Positions 29,653 to 38,610 of a DNA stretch of 64,000 bases are shown piece after piece (position 1 is the stretch's first letter; each line of letters begins with the position of its first letter). Origin of the DNA: Persicitalea jodogahamensis (GTDB lineage Bacteria; Bacteroidota; Bacteroidia; Cytophagales; Spirosomataceae); contig NZ_BMXF01000004.1 of the NCBI RefSeq assembly GCF_014651615.1, positions 551,698 through 615,697 of the forward strand, read 5' to 3'. Both the position numbers and the translations under genes were made by a program. The notes below the pieces were generated by a model that did no database searches, was not told the DNA's origin, and saw nothing but the letters and a program-made list of their open reading frames with translations.

Positions 29653-30891
29653 ATGAAGAAAGTGTATTTAACAGTATTATCTGCCATCATCCCGTTTTTG
29701 GGTTTTGCCAAGGGAGACGGTCCCGGAGAGGTTGACAAAAAGAAACCTCAAACCGAAGATGTCAAAAAGACAACCGAGGTTAAGGCTGATGACGACTCTA
29801 AAAGTCCCTTCACTTTTTCTGGCTACCTGGATTCCTACTACATTGGTAATCTCAATCGTCCGCAATCGCGGTCTAATTCTGGCGTGGCGAATGCCCGTGC
29901 TTTCGATGTCACCTCCGGCCAGTTTCAGCTTGGTCTTGTCCAAACCAAAATGACGTATGCCAATGACAAATCGGAGGCGGTAGTTGACCTTACCTTTGGT
30001 CCTAATGCTGACCTTGGGAACTACGGCAACCTGGTGAGCGTACTTGACCCCAGCTACACCGGTATGGCCCTGGCGATTAAACAAGCCTATTTTACCTATA
30101 ACTTCTCTGACAAATTCTCTATGACCGCCGGGCAGTTCGGCACGCACATAGGGTATGAGGTGATTGATGCTCCTGTTAACTTCAACTACTCGCTTTCCAA
30201 TCTCTTCAACAACGGTCCTTTTTACCATACCGGCGTGAAGGCCACCTACGCATTTTCTGATCGTGCTTCTTTAATGATGGGGCTCGTGAACAATGTGGAT
30301 GGCCTGGGTGATAACAACCGTCAGAAAGGATTCATCAGCCAGTTGTATTTCTCACCCGTTGAGAACTGGGGAGTGTACCTTAACTACATGGGCAGCAACG
30401 AGGCATCTGTGGACGTGCCTTCGGTACCACAGGATAAGGCATTCTACAGCATTTTTGACCTGACGACCAGCTATCAGATCACAGAAAGATTCCTTCTAGG
30501 ATTGAATGCTGCCTATGGTTCTCAAAAGGGGGATTTTCAAGGAGGTGGCGGTCCATCTGAGGCTCAGACCTGGGGTGGTGCAGCCGTGTATGCTAACGTA
30601 GCTCTGACGGATGTATTTGGAATTGGTGCACGTTACGAAAATTTCAACAACACCAATGGACCACGCGGGCTGGTAAACAGCAATGGCGTAGGAACTAAGG
30701 TGAACTCTTTCACTCTTACGGGCAACTTCACACTGGCCAATGGTCACGTACTTTTGAAGCCTGAAGTTCGCATCGATAGCTACCCGAAATTGGGAGGCTC
30801 GGGTGAAACCCAGCAGTTTGAGGACGAGAACGGTAACTTCACCAACAATAGCCAAACTACTTTGGGAATGGCCTTTATTTATTCTTTCTGA
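29653..30891 (+). CDS. Outer-membrane beta-barrel porin (BBP2/OmpL-like)
   Basis: 412 residues from the ATG at 29653, which opens a Sec signal peptide (MKKVYLTVLSAIIPFLGFA) and follows AAAGGAAATT. After a short charged, Lys/Asp/Glu-rich linker the sequence alternates as transmembrane beta-strands (FTFSGYLDSYYIGNL, AYFTYNFSDKFSMTAGQFG, TLGMAFIYSF) and ends in Phe, as outer-membrane barrels do. Resembles putative beta-barrel porin-2 (PF07642). It directly precedes amt, suggesting it lets ammonium or another small nitrogen solute across the outer membrane. Confidence 0.88.
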   Translation: MKKVYLTVLSAIIPFLGFAKGDGPGEVDKKKPQTEDVKKTTEVKADDDSKSPFTFSGYLDSYYIGNLNRPQSRSNSGVANARAFDVTSGQFQLGLVQTKMTYANDKSEAVVDLTFGPNADLGNYGNLVSVLDPSYTGMALAIKQAYFTYNFSDKFSMTAGQFGTHIGYEVIDAPVNFNYSLSNLFNNGPFYHTGVKATYAFSDRASLMMGLVNNVDGLGDNNRQKGFISQLYFSPVENWGVYLNYMGSNEASVDVPSVPQDKAFYSIFDLTTSYQITERFLLGLNAAYGSQKGDFQGGGGPSEAQTWGGAAVYANVALTDVFGIGARYENFNNTNGPRGLVNSNGVGTKVNSFTLTGNFTLANGHVLLKPEVRIDSYPKLGGSGETQQFEDENGNFTNNSQTTLGMAFIYSF

Positions 30892-30915
30892 TGACAAACT
30901 GATTCAGAATTGACA

Positions 30916-30961
30916 TTTTGCCAAAGCCAGCTCTGAAAATTCAGAGCTGGCTTTGGCAAAA
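30916..30961. repeat. 22-bp perfect hairpin between porin and amt
   Basis: Arms 30916-30937 and 30940-30961 pair perfectly around a 2-nt loop. The stem base is T-rich on the left and A-rich on the right, the opposite of a rho-independent terminator, and no T run follows on either strand. Confidence 0.9.
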
Positions 30962-31014
30962 AGAAACTTCGCATAACCTTTAAATTCTACTATCTAATAA
31001 AAACAAAAAGCCGC

Positions 31015-32343
31015 ATGCAAAAACCAAACTACGTCCCACTTCTGATCCTATTGGCGATCAGCCTATTGGCGGTCTTTATGCCCGCCGTTCCCTCAACGAT
31101 CATAACTGAAGGTCTCGACTCGGGCGACATTGCCTGGATGCTAGTTGCCTCAGCAATGGTACTGCTTATGACCCCCGGCCTGGCCTATTTCTACGGCGGG
31201 ATGGTCAACAATAAAAATGTGATATCCACAATGCTGCAAAGCTTCATCGCAATGGGAGTGATCAGTATCCTTTGGGTAGTTGTAGGATTTAGCCTTGCAT
31301 TTGGAGATTCAATAGGAGGGGTGATCGGCAATCCTGCCACCTTTTTCATGTTCAGTGGCGTTTTGGAAAGCTCTCCCTGGTCCTTAGCACCTACCATTCC
31401 GTTGGCCCTGTTTGCGTTCTTTCAATTAAAATTCGCCGTAATTACCCCGGCCCTGGTAACGGGCTCTATGGCTGAACGCGTCAATTTCCGGTCTTACGTA
31501 CTTTTCATTGTGTTGTTCAGCATTTTCGTCTACGCCCCACTTGCGCACTGGACCTGGCACCCGGATGGTTTATTGTTCAACATGGGAGTTCTTGATTTTG
31601 CCGGTGGCACCGTAGTTCACATGTCGGCGGGTTGGGCCGCTTTGGCAGGTGCGCTATATCTGAAGCGCCGGAAGTCACATGTCGAAGCAAGCGTGCTACC
31701 TCCCGCGAATATTCCGTTTGTGCTGTTAGGTACGGGTTTGCTATGGTTCGGTTGGTTCGGGTTCAACGCCGGATCGGCAGTAAGTGCTTCTGCTTTGGCG
31801 GTATCGGCCTTTGCAACTACCAACACCGCCGCTGGTGCAGCGGGAATTGCCTGGATATTGTTTGACGTAGCACGAGGCAAGAAGGTTTCTGCCCTTGGCT
31901 TCTGTATCGGAGCAGTAGTAGGTCTGGTGGCAATTACACCTGCCGCAGGCTTTGTTACGATTCCGGTCTCAATATTTGTAGGTGTAGTGGCCGCAATGAC
32001 TAGCAACTACATTGCCCACCTTCGTACAAAATCTACCCTTGATGATACGCTGGACGTATTCCCCTGCCATGGAGTTGGCGGAATGGTCGGAATGATTATG
32101 ACTGGCATTTTTGCCAACAGCGGAGTGAATAGCGGGGTGGTAGATCAGGGACTGGCCTACGGCGAGACAACTTTGTTCATCAACCATATGATCGCATTGG
32201 TAATGGTATCTGCCTTCGCATTCGGGATGTCATTTGCCTTGATGAAAATTACGGATCTAATCTTGCCGCTACGCGTTTCGGAAGAGGATGAGCGCGTTGG
32301 TTTGGACATCAGCCAGCACGACGAATTTTTGGTTGAAGCCTAA
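31015..32343 (+). CDS. amt: Ammonium transporter
   Basis: 442 residues, polytopic inner-membrane protein with an N-terminal signal-like helix. Amt/Rh signatures: LMTPGLAYFYGGMV, the first pore His in VVHMSAGWAAL and the second in CHGVGGMVGMI. It lies downstream of the porin and a long hairpin. No glnK/PII gene is adjacent. Glutamine synthetase is encoded about 4 kb away, consistent with a nitrogen-assimilation neighbourhood. Confidence 0.97.
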   Translation: MQKPNYVPLLILLAISLLAVFMPAVPSTIITEGLDSGDIAWMLVASAMVLLMTPGLAYFYGGMVNNKNVISTMLQSFIAMGVISILWVVVGFSLAFGDSIGGVIGNPATFFMFSGVLESSPWSLAPTIPLALFAFFQLKFAVITPALVTGSMAERVNFRSYVLFIVLFSIFVYAPLAHWTWHPDGLLFNMGVLDFAGGTVVHMSAGWAALAGALYLKRRKSHVEASVLPPANIPFVLLGTGLLWFGWFGFNAGSAVSASALAVSAFATTNTAAGAAGIAWILFDVARGKKVSALGFCIGAVVGLVAITPAAGFVTIPVSIFVGVVAAMTSNYIAHLRTKSTLDDTLDVFPCHGVGGMVGMIMTGIFANSGVNSGVVDQGLAYGETTLFINHMIALVMVSAFAFGMSFALMKITDLILPLRVSEEDERVGLDISQHDEFLVEA

Positions 32344-32349
32344 AATTTC

Positions 32350-32409
32350 AAAGTACCCCATAAAAAAAGCCACAGAGTCTAGTCTGTGGCTTTTTTTATG
32401 GGGTACTTT
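32350..32409. terminator. Bidirectional terminator, 27-bp perfect stem (amt/mtaB)
   Basis: Arms 32350-32376 and 32383-32409 are exact reverse complements around a 6-nt loop. The stem contains A7/T7 tracts flanking an inner GCCACAGA stem, so it works as a terminator from both sides between convergent genes. Confidence 0.93.
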
Positions 32410-32417
32410 AAACATGC

Positions 32418-33752
32418 TTATTGAGGCAATACGCCCAACGATTCATCAACTTCGTAAATTTCCACGACCCCATCTCCATCAATTTCTGATAAAAAAACCT
32501 CCTTCGTTTCGTTTATTAATAGCGGATCGTATCGTGCGACAGTACGCACGTAGTTTTCGGTAAAGCCCAGCATCTTGCCATCCTGAACATCGTCTTCAAA
32601 CAGAACCGTGTGAACTTTGCCCAGCTGCGATTCGTAAAAGGCTCGTTTTTTCTTCTCCGAGAGACTGTGCAGCATTCGCGATCGTTCGGCACGTTCTTTC
32701 TTGGGAACTACCGGGCGAATTTTGAGCGCATCGGTGTTTGGTCTTTCGGAGTAGGTAAAAACGTGGAGGTAAGATATGTCAAGCGAATTCAAAAACTCAA
32801 ATGTTGCCAGAAATTCTTCGTGGGTTTCACCCGGATGCCCAACTATTACGTCCACACCGATGCAACAGTCGGGGAGTAATGATTTGATTTTCTCGACACG
32901 CTCCTGGTATAGTTCCCGGCGGTACCTGCGGCGCATGAGGCTGAGGACACTGTTGGAGCCTGATTGGAGTGGAATATGAAAGTGAGGGACAAAGCGACGC
33001 GATCGGGCCACAAACTCAATGATTTCGTCCGTCAAAAGGTTAGGCTCGATGGAAGAAATCCGAAAGCGATCAATTCCTTCTATTTGGTCCAATTCTTTGA
33101 TTAAAGCCAAGAAATTCGTTTGCCTTTTGCCATTCTGAATTCCGAAATCTCCAATGTTGACTCCGGTAAGGACGATCTCCTTCACTCCATTGGCAGCTAT
33201 TTCTTTCGCGGCATTCACTACATTATGAATACTATCCGACCGGCTTTTCCCCCGGGCCAACGGAATTGTGCAATAGGTGCATGGGTAGTCGCAGCCGTCC
33301 TGCACTTTTAAAAATGTACGGGTTCTGTCATTCAAAGAAAAGGACGTGTGATAATCTATGGCGTCCTCGATCGGAGAGGCAAAAACTCTGGCTTGCTGAC
33401 CCGCCGGAACTTTATGGAACGTGTCCAGCAGCTCCACCAAGCGAAATTTTTCGGAGGCCCCCAAAACAGCATCGACACCGGGAATTTCAGAAATTTCTTG
33501 GGGTTTAAGCTGAGCATAACAACCAATAATCGCCACAAAGCCATCAGGGTTAATCTGCTGCGCTTCCCGGACAATTTTACGGCATTTCTTATCAGCGTTG
33601 TCAGTGACGGAGCAAGTATTAATGATGAAAATATCAGGATTTTGATTGAACTCAACCTTCTTATACCCCTGCTGCTCAAACATGCGGGAGATCGAGGAGG
33701 TCTCTGAATAATTTAGCTTGCAACCTAATGTGTAAAACGCTACTCGTTTCAT
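32418..33752 (-). CDS. mtaB: tRNA t6A37 methylthiotransferase MtaB
   Basis: 444 residues. Radical-SAM methylthiotransferase converting t6A37 to ms2t6A37 in tRNA. N-terminal UPF0004 domain with Cys in TLGCKLNYSE, INTCSVT and IGCYAQ; radical SAM motif GCDYPCTYCTIPLARG (CxxxCxxC); C-terminal TRAM domain. TLGCKLNYSE separates MtaB from MiaB/RimO. Downstream of the LtaS-like gene by 47 nt on the same strand. Confidence 0.95.
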   Translation of the reverse strand: MKRVAFYTLGCKLNYSETSSISRMFEQQGYKKVEFNQNPDIFIINTCSVTDNADKKCRKIVREAQQINPDGFVAIIGCYAQLKPQEISEIPGVDAVLGASEKFRLVELLDTFHKVPAGQQARVFASPIEDAIDYHTSFSLNDRTRTFLKVQDGCDYPCTYCTIPLARGKSRSDSIHNVVNAAKEIAANGVKEIVLTGVNIGDFGIQNGKRQTNFLALIKELDQIEGIDRFRISSIEPNLLTDEIIEFVARSRRFVPHFHIPLQSGSNSVLSLMRRRYRRELYQERVEKIKSLLPDCCIGVDVIVGHPGETHEEFLATFEFLNSLDISYLHVFTYSERPNTDALKIRPVVPKKERAERSRMLHSLSEKKKRAFYESQLGKVHTVLFEDDVQDGKMLGFTENYVRTVARYDPLLINETKEVFLSEIDGDGVVEIYEVDESLGVLPQ

Positions 33753-33799
33753 TTCCAGTAGTTTTCTTTCGACTTTTCTGTAAAGGTATTGATGGTTTG

Positions 33800-35635
33800 C
33801 TAACGCTTCAAATAATCACCAAACGAGTTTTGGAGATAGGCCTGACCCAGCTCGATATCAGTGTAGGCTGGGCTGCCAATACTTTCAATCATCATTTTTC
33901 CGACATTGTCGTAGACCAGGCTTCTTTTTGAGCCTATAAAACCAAATCCATTATTAAAGGAAAAATAGGCAAAGGGAGTTCGGGTATCATTAAATAAGTC
34001 AACACCAAACTGGTAATCCTTAGTATCATTTCCAAGTTGAGCCAGCAATGTATTTGCCAGGTCGGTTTGCGATGCAACCTTGGTATAACGGAAACCACCA
34101 TGTTTTAAAGCACCTCCGAGCCACAGCATTGGAATATGAAACTCACTGATTCTGCTGGTATTCAATCGGGGGAGTGGATGCCCATGGTCGGCAATAATAA
34201 TTACAAGACTGTTATTCCACCATTTTCTGCGCTTCGCCGCAGTGATGAAGTTGAATAAACTTTCGTCGGTATACTGGTGGGAATTCAAAAACTTTTGTTC
34301 ACTATTGTTTCCCGGTATAGCTGTCTTTACAGGAACCTCGTAGGGCTCATGACTGCTTAAAGTGAAAATAGTGCTGAAAAATGGAGATTTCTCTTTTTCA
34401 AGATCTTTTAAAAGGCGATCGAAAACTACATGATCATGCGCTCCCCATTTTGAATTCATTTGCTTCGGTGTGAAGCTGTACTTGTCGACAATTCTATCAA
34501 ATCCCTGTTGCAGTAAATATGATTTCATATTGGCAAACTCAGTTTCACCGCCATAATAAAAGGAGGTGTGGTAATTATTTGCCTTAAATGACTTGGGTAA
34601 TGAGGGCAAAGAAATTGTTTTCCTGGGGTACTTTATAATTGAAGTAATAGGCTGGGAGGGGTAGCCACTCAAGATAGCCACAAGTCCTTTATCACTGCGG
34701 TCGCCACTCGCGTACAGGTTTGTAAATAGAATGCCTTCTTCCGAAAGTTTGGTGAGATTTGGGGTGATGCCGGACAGCCCACCCAGTGGTGCAACTACCT
34801 TGGCAGTTAAGCTTTCCCAGATAATCAGGACTACATTAGTGGCAGAATCTGCTTTTAAATGCTGAGTAAATAAAGTACCCGTAGGCAGCATTCGATTTGT
34901 CAATGAGTCCGCTTTGGCTTGACTCATTGTGGCGAAAGGATTGGTAGTACTTCCCGTGTTATGCACTACCGAACTGAAAAAATTCCACGGAGCATTGACA
35001 GCCAGCTGATTGGCAAAGTGGTCATGGGAATAATACACCATGCTCTGATTCATGGGAGCCGTGTGCCATCCTCCCCGAATAGGAATAATCAGCAGCCCTG
35101 TCAGCAATGAAAATGAAAGCAGGATGGCAAAGGGATTTGCTCTTTCAAATTTCCGAAGAGAAAATTGATTCGCTTTTATAAAAACCCAAAACAGAGCTGT
35201 GACCAGAAAGACAAAAAGTAGGAACAAGAATAGGAGAGGAGACGCGCTGGCGGATGCATATGCTTCCGAAGGCTGTGTCAAGTAATGCAAGGGTGTCGTA
35301 TCAAGCCGAAATTTCCAGGCTTGGAAAACGGGAAGGTCAGCAACTACGATAAGGGTGACAAAAAATATAACGATTGTATGATAAACGGTCAGAAACCTAA
35401 AGTACCAAAGCCACTTGTCGTAGGTGAACATGATTAAAATGCTGGGAAGTACCATGAGATAGGCTGCCATAGAGGCATCCATGATAAGCCCATGCCACGC
35501 TGACTCCATCAGAAATGGTAGAGGATGATAGCCAGCGGTAAATCCTTGATAGACAAAAAATAGAATCCTCGACAATTGAAAATATGCAATCCATAACATG
35601 GCATTCACAGCCAGGGCTACTACTCTGTTCTTCAT
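33800..35635 (-). CDS. LtaS-like membrane sulfatase/phosphotransferase
   Basis: 611 residues from the ATG at 35635, the start before the first membrane helix; the longer frame adds an atypical leader. About five N-terminal transmembrane helices, then an extracytoplasmic alkaline-phosphatase-superfamily domain: metal ligand region LIIWESLTAK, predicted nucleophile loop SGDRSDKG, and IIADHGHPLP. Gram-positive LtaS makes lipoteichoic acid; in Gram-negatives relatives transfer phosphoglycerol or phosphoethanolamine or have unknown roles. The nucleophile loop has Ser where many homologues have Thr. Confidence 0.88.
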   Translation of the reverse strand: MKNRVVALAVNAMLWIAYFQLSRILFFVYQGFTAGYHPLPFLMESAWHGLIMDASMAAYLMVLPSILIMFTYDKWLWYFRFLTVYHTIVIFFVTLIVVADLPVFQAWKFRLDTTPLHYLTQPSEAYASASASPLLFLFLLFVFLVTALFWVFIKANQFSLRKFERANPFAILLSFSLLTGLLIIPIRGGWHTAPMNQSMVYYSHDHFANQLAVNAPWNFFSSVVHNTGSTTNPFATMSQAKADSLTNRMLPTGTLFTQHLKADSATNVVLIIWESLTAKVVAPLGGLSGITPNLTKLSEEGILFTNLYASGDRSDKGLVAILSGYPSQPITSIIKYPRKTISLPSLPKSFKANNYHTSFYYGGETEFANMKSYLLQQGFDRIVDKYSFTPKQMNSKWGAHDHVVFDRLLKDLEKEKSPFFSTIFTLSSHEPYEVPVKTAIPGNNSEQKFLNSHQYTDESLFNFITAAKRRKWWNNSLVIIIADHGHPLPRLNTSRISEFHIPMLWLGGALKHGGFRYTKVASQTDLANTLLAQLGNDTKDYQFGVDLFNDTRTPFAYFSFNNGFGFIGSKRSLVYDNVGKMMIESIGSPAYTDIELGQAYLQNSFGDYLKR

Positions 35636-35731
35636 TTTTACCGGAGGGTTTGCGGCAAATTTCGGACATGTTGCGATAATTTGGCGCAATTTTATTAGGA
35701 ATGGTAGCTTTCCTTTTCCCAAATACATCGT

Positions 35732-35739
35732 ATTTTTGG
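35732..35739 (+). promoter_or_regulatory. Possible -7 box for acidic protein gene
   Basis: TATTTTTG, 47 nt upstream of the ATG at 35787. No convincing -33 element. Confidence 0.3.
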
Positions 35740-35786
35740 CACATCTTGTTCTACAAAAAACATCTGGTAAACAATTAACTACGATT

Positions 35787-36344
35787 ATGAACCCCGGTTT
35801 CGATCCCGAAGAGATTGCTCAGTTAAAACGAGAATGTAAAGCCGAAGGCACAAACTTCATATATGTGGAGGATGGATTCGAGGAAGATGAAGAAGAAAAT
35901 AATGAACATGCTCATGTTCAGTTTATTGGCTACCACAACAATCGCGAAGTAATCTACGACGCGCTGATCTACACCCTTCGCCTTCACCATGCGACCAAAG
36001 TGTATGATTTAGCCCTGGAGCGGGTTCAAAAGCAACTACCCGGCTATGTGTCGCCTGATGAGCGCAGCATCGATGCACCTGAAGATCCGGAAAAAGACGA
36101 AGAGGCTGAATTGCTCCTGACGGAACATATTGAGGAGATTGAGGAAGATGAAGAAATTAAGGTTTCTGAGCACGTGGAGACAGATACCGATTTTGAGTAT
36201 GGGATAGGGTTAGAAGTCGGACTGAATCGTGAAGAAATTACCGAAAAAGTAATAGACGATTTTATCGCGCATTTTAATGCCGATCGCTTGAAGTTGGATA
36301 AAAATGTGTACTCTTTCCGAAGCAGTGAGGAGGATGATTATTGA
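35787..36344 (+). CDS. Acidic protein of unknown function
   Basis: 185 residues from the ATG at 35787; the longer open frame runs antisense into the divergent gene and is not credible. Not recognised. Very rich in Glu and Asp (runs such as DGFEEDEEENNEH and EEIEEDEEIK), with no Cys-rich motif, signal peptide or membrane segment. A central segment YDALIYTLRLHHATKVYDLALERV looks helical. Resembles small conserved hypothetical proteins of Cytophagales. Followed by a strong terminator. Confidence 0.75.
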   Translation: MNPGFDPEEIAQLKRECKAEGTNFIYVEDGFEEDEEENNEHAHVQFIGYHNNREVIYDALIYTLRLHHATKVYDLALERVQKQLPGYVSPDERSIDAPEDPEKDEEAELLLTEHIEEIEEDEEIKVSEHVETDTDFEYGIGLEVGLNREEITEKVIDDFIAHFNADRLKLDKNVYSFRSSEEDDY

Positions 36345-36384
36345 GAAGTAAATGATCTCAATATGCGTCGTGAAATTTTTAGTC

Positions 36385-36427
36385 AAAAGAAAAAGGCCAC
36401 TGAATTTTTCAGTGGCCTTTTTCTTTT
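36385..36427. terminator. Bidirectional terminator, 20-bp perfect stem
   Basis: Arms 36385-36404 and 36408-36427 pair perfectly around a TTT loop, with AAAAGAAAAA on the left and TTTTTCTTTT on the right. Between the acidic-protein gene and glutamine synthetase, which are convergent. Confidence 0.94.
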
Positions 36428-36439
36428 AATAGGATGAAA

Positions 36440-37453
36440 TTACACTTCGACCGATTTTACGGTTTTAATGATCCGGGCAGCTACTTTGTAAGGATCAGCC
36501 GCAGAGTTGGGACGACGATCTTCCAGCCAGCCTTTCCAGCCGCGCTCTACCGTGGCGATTGGAATACGGATTGAAGCACCGCGATCGGAAACTCCGTAGC
36601 TAAATTGATCAATAGACTGCGTTTCGTGAAGACCAGTGAGTCGCTTATCGTTATCAGCGCCATACACTTCGATATGTTCTTTAATATAGGGCTCAAAAGA
36701 TTGGCAAATCTTATCGTAAGTATCTTTGTTTCCAGCAGTTCTCAAAACAGAATTGGAGAAGTTGGCGTGCATTCCAGAACCATTCCAATCCGTGGCGCCC
36801 AAAGGCTTGCAGTGCCAGTTGATGGCAACATCATAAGTTTCGCCTATTCTTTCCAACAGGTACCGGGCGACCCAGATTTGATCACCGGCATCTGCAGCAC
36901 CTTTTGAGAATATTTGGAATTCCCATTGTCCGGCTGCCACCTCAGCGTTGATACCTTCGACATTTAGGCCAGCCTCAAGGCATACGTCCAAGTGCTCTTC
37001 TACGATATCGCGTCCAAATGCATTTTTAGCGCCGACGGAACAATAGTAAGGACCTTGCGGTGCCGGATAGCCCTGTGCCGGAAACCCAAGTGGCAAATTG
37101 GTCTCTGGATCCCAGAGGAAATACTCTTGTTCAAAACCAAACCAGAAATCATTATCGTCGTCCACGATTGTGGCCCGGCCGTTGGAGGAATGGGGCGTGC
37201 CATCAGCATTCATTACTTCGCACATTACCAAATACCCCTCCTTACGCTGTGGATCAGGGCAAATGAACACGGGCTTGAGCAGGCAGTCTGAAGAACCACC
37301 CTCAGCTTGCTGGGTAGAAGATCCATCGAACGACCAAATGGGGCAGTCCTCCAATTTCCCGCTGAAATCGGCTTCAATTTTGGTTTTGCTGCGCAGGCTC
37401 TGAGTTGGCTTGTATCCGTCCAACCAAATGTACTCGAGTTTCGCTTTTGACAT
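36440..37453 (-). CDS. glnA: Glutamine synthetase, GSII (eukaryotic) type
   Basis: 337 residues, about the length of GSII rather than bacterial GSI (about 470) or GSIII (about 730). Beta-grasp N-terminus with WSFDGSSTQQAEG, catalytic domain with FGFEQEYFLWD, GINAEVAAGQWEFQI, NGSGMHANFS and RGASIRIP. Makes glutamine from glutamate, ammonia and ATP. No adenylylation tyrosine loop of the GSI type is present. Monocistronic, preceded by a 360-bp AT-rich region. Confidence 0.95.
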   Translation of the reverse strand: MSKAKLEYIWLDGYKPTQSLRSKTKIEADFSGKLEDCPIWSFDGSSTQQAEGGSSDCLLKPVFICPDPQRKEGYLVMCEVMNADGTPHSSNGRATIVDDDNDFWFGFEQEYFLWDPETNLPLGFPAQGYPAPQGPYYCSVGAKNAFGRDIVEEHLDVCLEAGLNVEGINAEVAAGQWEFQIFSKGAADAGDQIWVARYLLERIGETYDVAINWHCKPLGATDWNGSGMHANFSNSVLRTAGNKDTYDKICQSFEPYIKEHIEVYGADNDKRLTGLHETQSIDQFSYGVSDRGASIRIPIATVERGWKGWLEDRRPNSAADPYKVAARIIKTVKSVEV

Positions 37454-37814
37454 AATTCTGATGAAAAGGGATTATTGAAATGATTATAGACTATGATACA
37501 ATAATACGGGTTATAGTTAATTTTATAAAATAATATTTAACAAAAAATCAATAGTACAGTAATATTATTGGGCAAATTGTAATATTTGGAGTTTTCTTTA
37601 TGATTTTTTGCTAGTGAATTACCTTTTGAACTGGGTTTAAAATGGGCAACATATGCCTTGAAGGTATTTAATGAAGAGGAAAAAATGAATATTCGTACTA
37701 AAATAAGGTTGATTGGCAAATTTTGATTTTCCGATATTATGCATGATAATTGAGGCATAAGAAAAGCTACTCTGGCTCCTCAATACTTAATAAAGTACAA
37801 TTGGCACGATCTGT
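37454..37814. other. AT-rich intergenic region glnA/rsmE
   Basis: About 360 bases between divergent genes with no credible ORF. I found neither a TAnnTTTG box in a good position nor a sigma-54 -24/-12 pair for glnA. A quasi-palindrome ATTAT-GCATG-ATAAT lies at 37736-37750. The long upstream region is consistent with regulated glnA transcription, but no operator can be named. Confidence 0.5.
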
Positions 37815-38531
37815 ATGAACATATTCTTTCAGCCCGACAATACAAAGAAATTTTTAGAAGGTGATGAGGCACAGCATTGCATTCGGGCACTACGGATGCA
37901 TCCTGGCGACTTCCTATTGGTGACTGACGGACAAGGCAGAAAGGCCAGAGCCCGGCTTACTGATGTCTCGAAGAAAGAGTGCTTTTATGAAATCGAAAGT
38001 CTGGAGATTGTGCCGCCGCCGCCATACACCATAGAGATGGCGGTTTGCCCTACGCGCAAGGCAGACCGAAATGAGTGGATGGTGGAAAAAATGTGCGAAA
38101 TGGGTGTGAAACAAATTAATTTTTTAGTGTCTGAACATACGCATCAGGAGACAATCAAAAGAGTAGTGAATTTGGAACGCCTCCAGCGAATTGCCTTATC
38201 CGCCATGAAGCAATCGAGGCAATTTTATTTGCCCAAACTAAATTTTTTTCTCTCAATTGAAGATTTTTTTAAGCAAAACTTGGCTAAACATCGTTATATA
38301 GCCTACGTTTCTGAAAAAGAGGAAAACAAACATTTGATTGAAGTAGCAGCAAGCACCGAGTCAGTGGCAGTGCTTATCGGGCCGGAAGGCGATTTCAGCC
38401 CTTCTGAAATTGTGAAAGCCATAGAGTGTGGCTTTACTCCTGTTTCCCTTGGAGAAACCCGATTGCGAACCGAAACGGCGGCTGTGCTGGCTTGCCATAG
38501 CGTTCATCTGGCAAATGTCATGCAGAACTGA
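37815..38531 (+). CDS. rsmE: 16S rRNA (uracil1498-N3)-methyltransferase
   Basis: 238 residues. SPOUT-class methyltransferase: N-terminal PUA-like domain (QHCIRALRMHPGDFLLVTDG) and C-terminal knot with VLIGPEGDFSPSEI and SLGETRLRTETAA, the SAM-binding RsmE signature. Starts at the first ATG. Confidence 0.96.
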   Translation: MNIFFQPDNTKKFLEGDEAQHCIRALRMHPGDFLLVTDGQGRKARARLTDVSKKECFYEIESLEIVPPPPYTIEMAVCPTRKADRNEWMVEKMCEMGVKQINFLVSEHTHQETIKRVVNLERLQRIALSAMKQSRQFYLPKLNFFLSIEDFFKQNLAKHRYIAYVSEKEENKHLIEVAASTESVAVLIGPEGDFSPSEIVKAIECGFTPVSLGETRLRTETAAVLACHSVHLANVMQN

Positions 38532-38610
38532 ATGGTTCTATTTTAACAAAACTCAACCGTTTCGAAACCATCTAAGTTATATTCCTCACCATAAATACAA
38601 CTTGCGCATA

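Noticed and set aside
30916..30961. Rho-independent terminator after the porin gene
   Set aside because: The stem is strong, but the base has T then A and no T run follows, so it is listed as a hairpin repeat.
35598..35786. Longer N-terminus for the acidic protein
   Set aside because: The extra part is antisense to the start of the LtaS-like gene, and the ATG at 35787 is preceded by a -7-like box.
37454..37814. Sigma-54 promoter for glnA (TTGGCACGATCT near 37800)
   Set aside because: The -12 half does not match TTGCA and the word is at the rsmE side of the gap.
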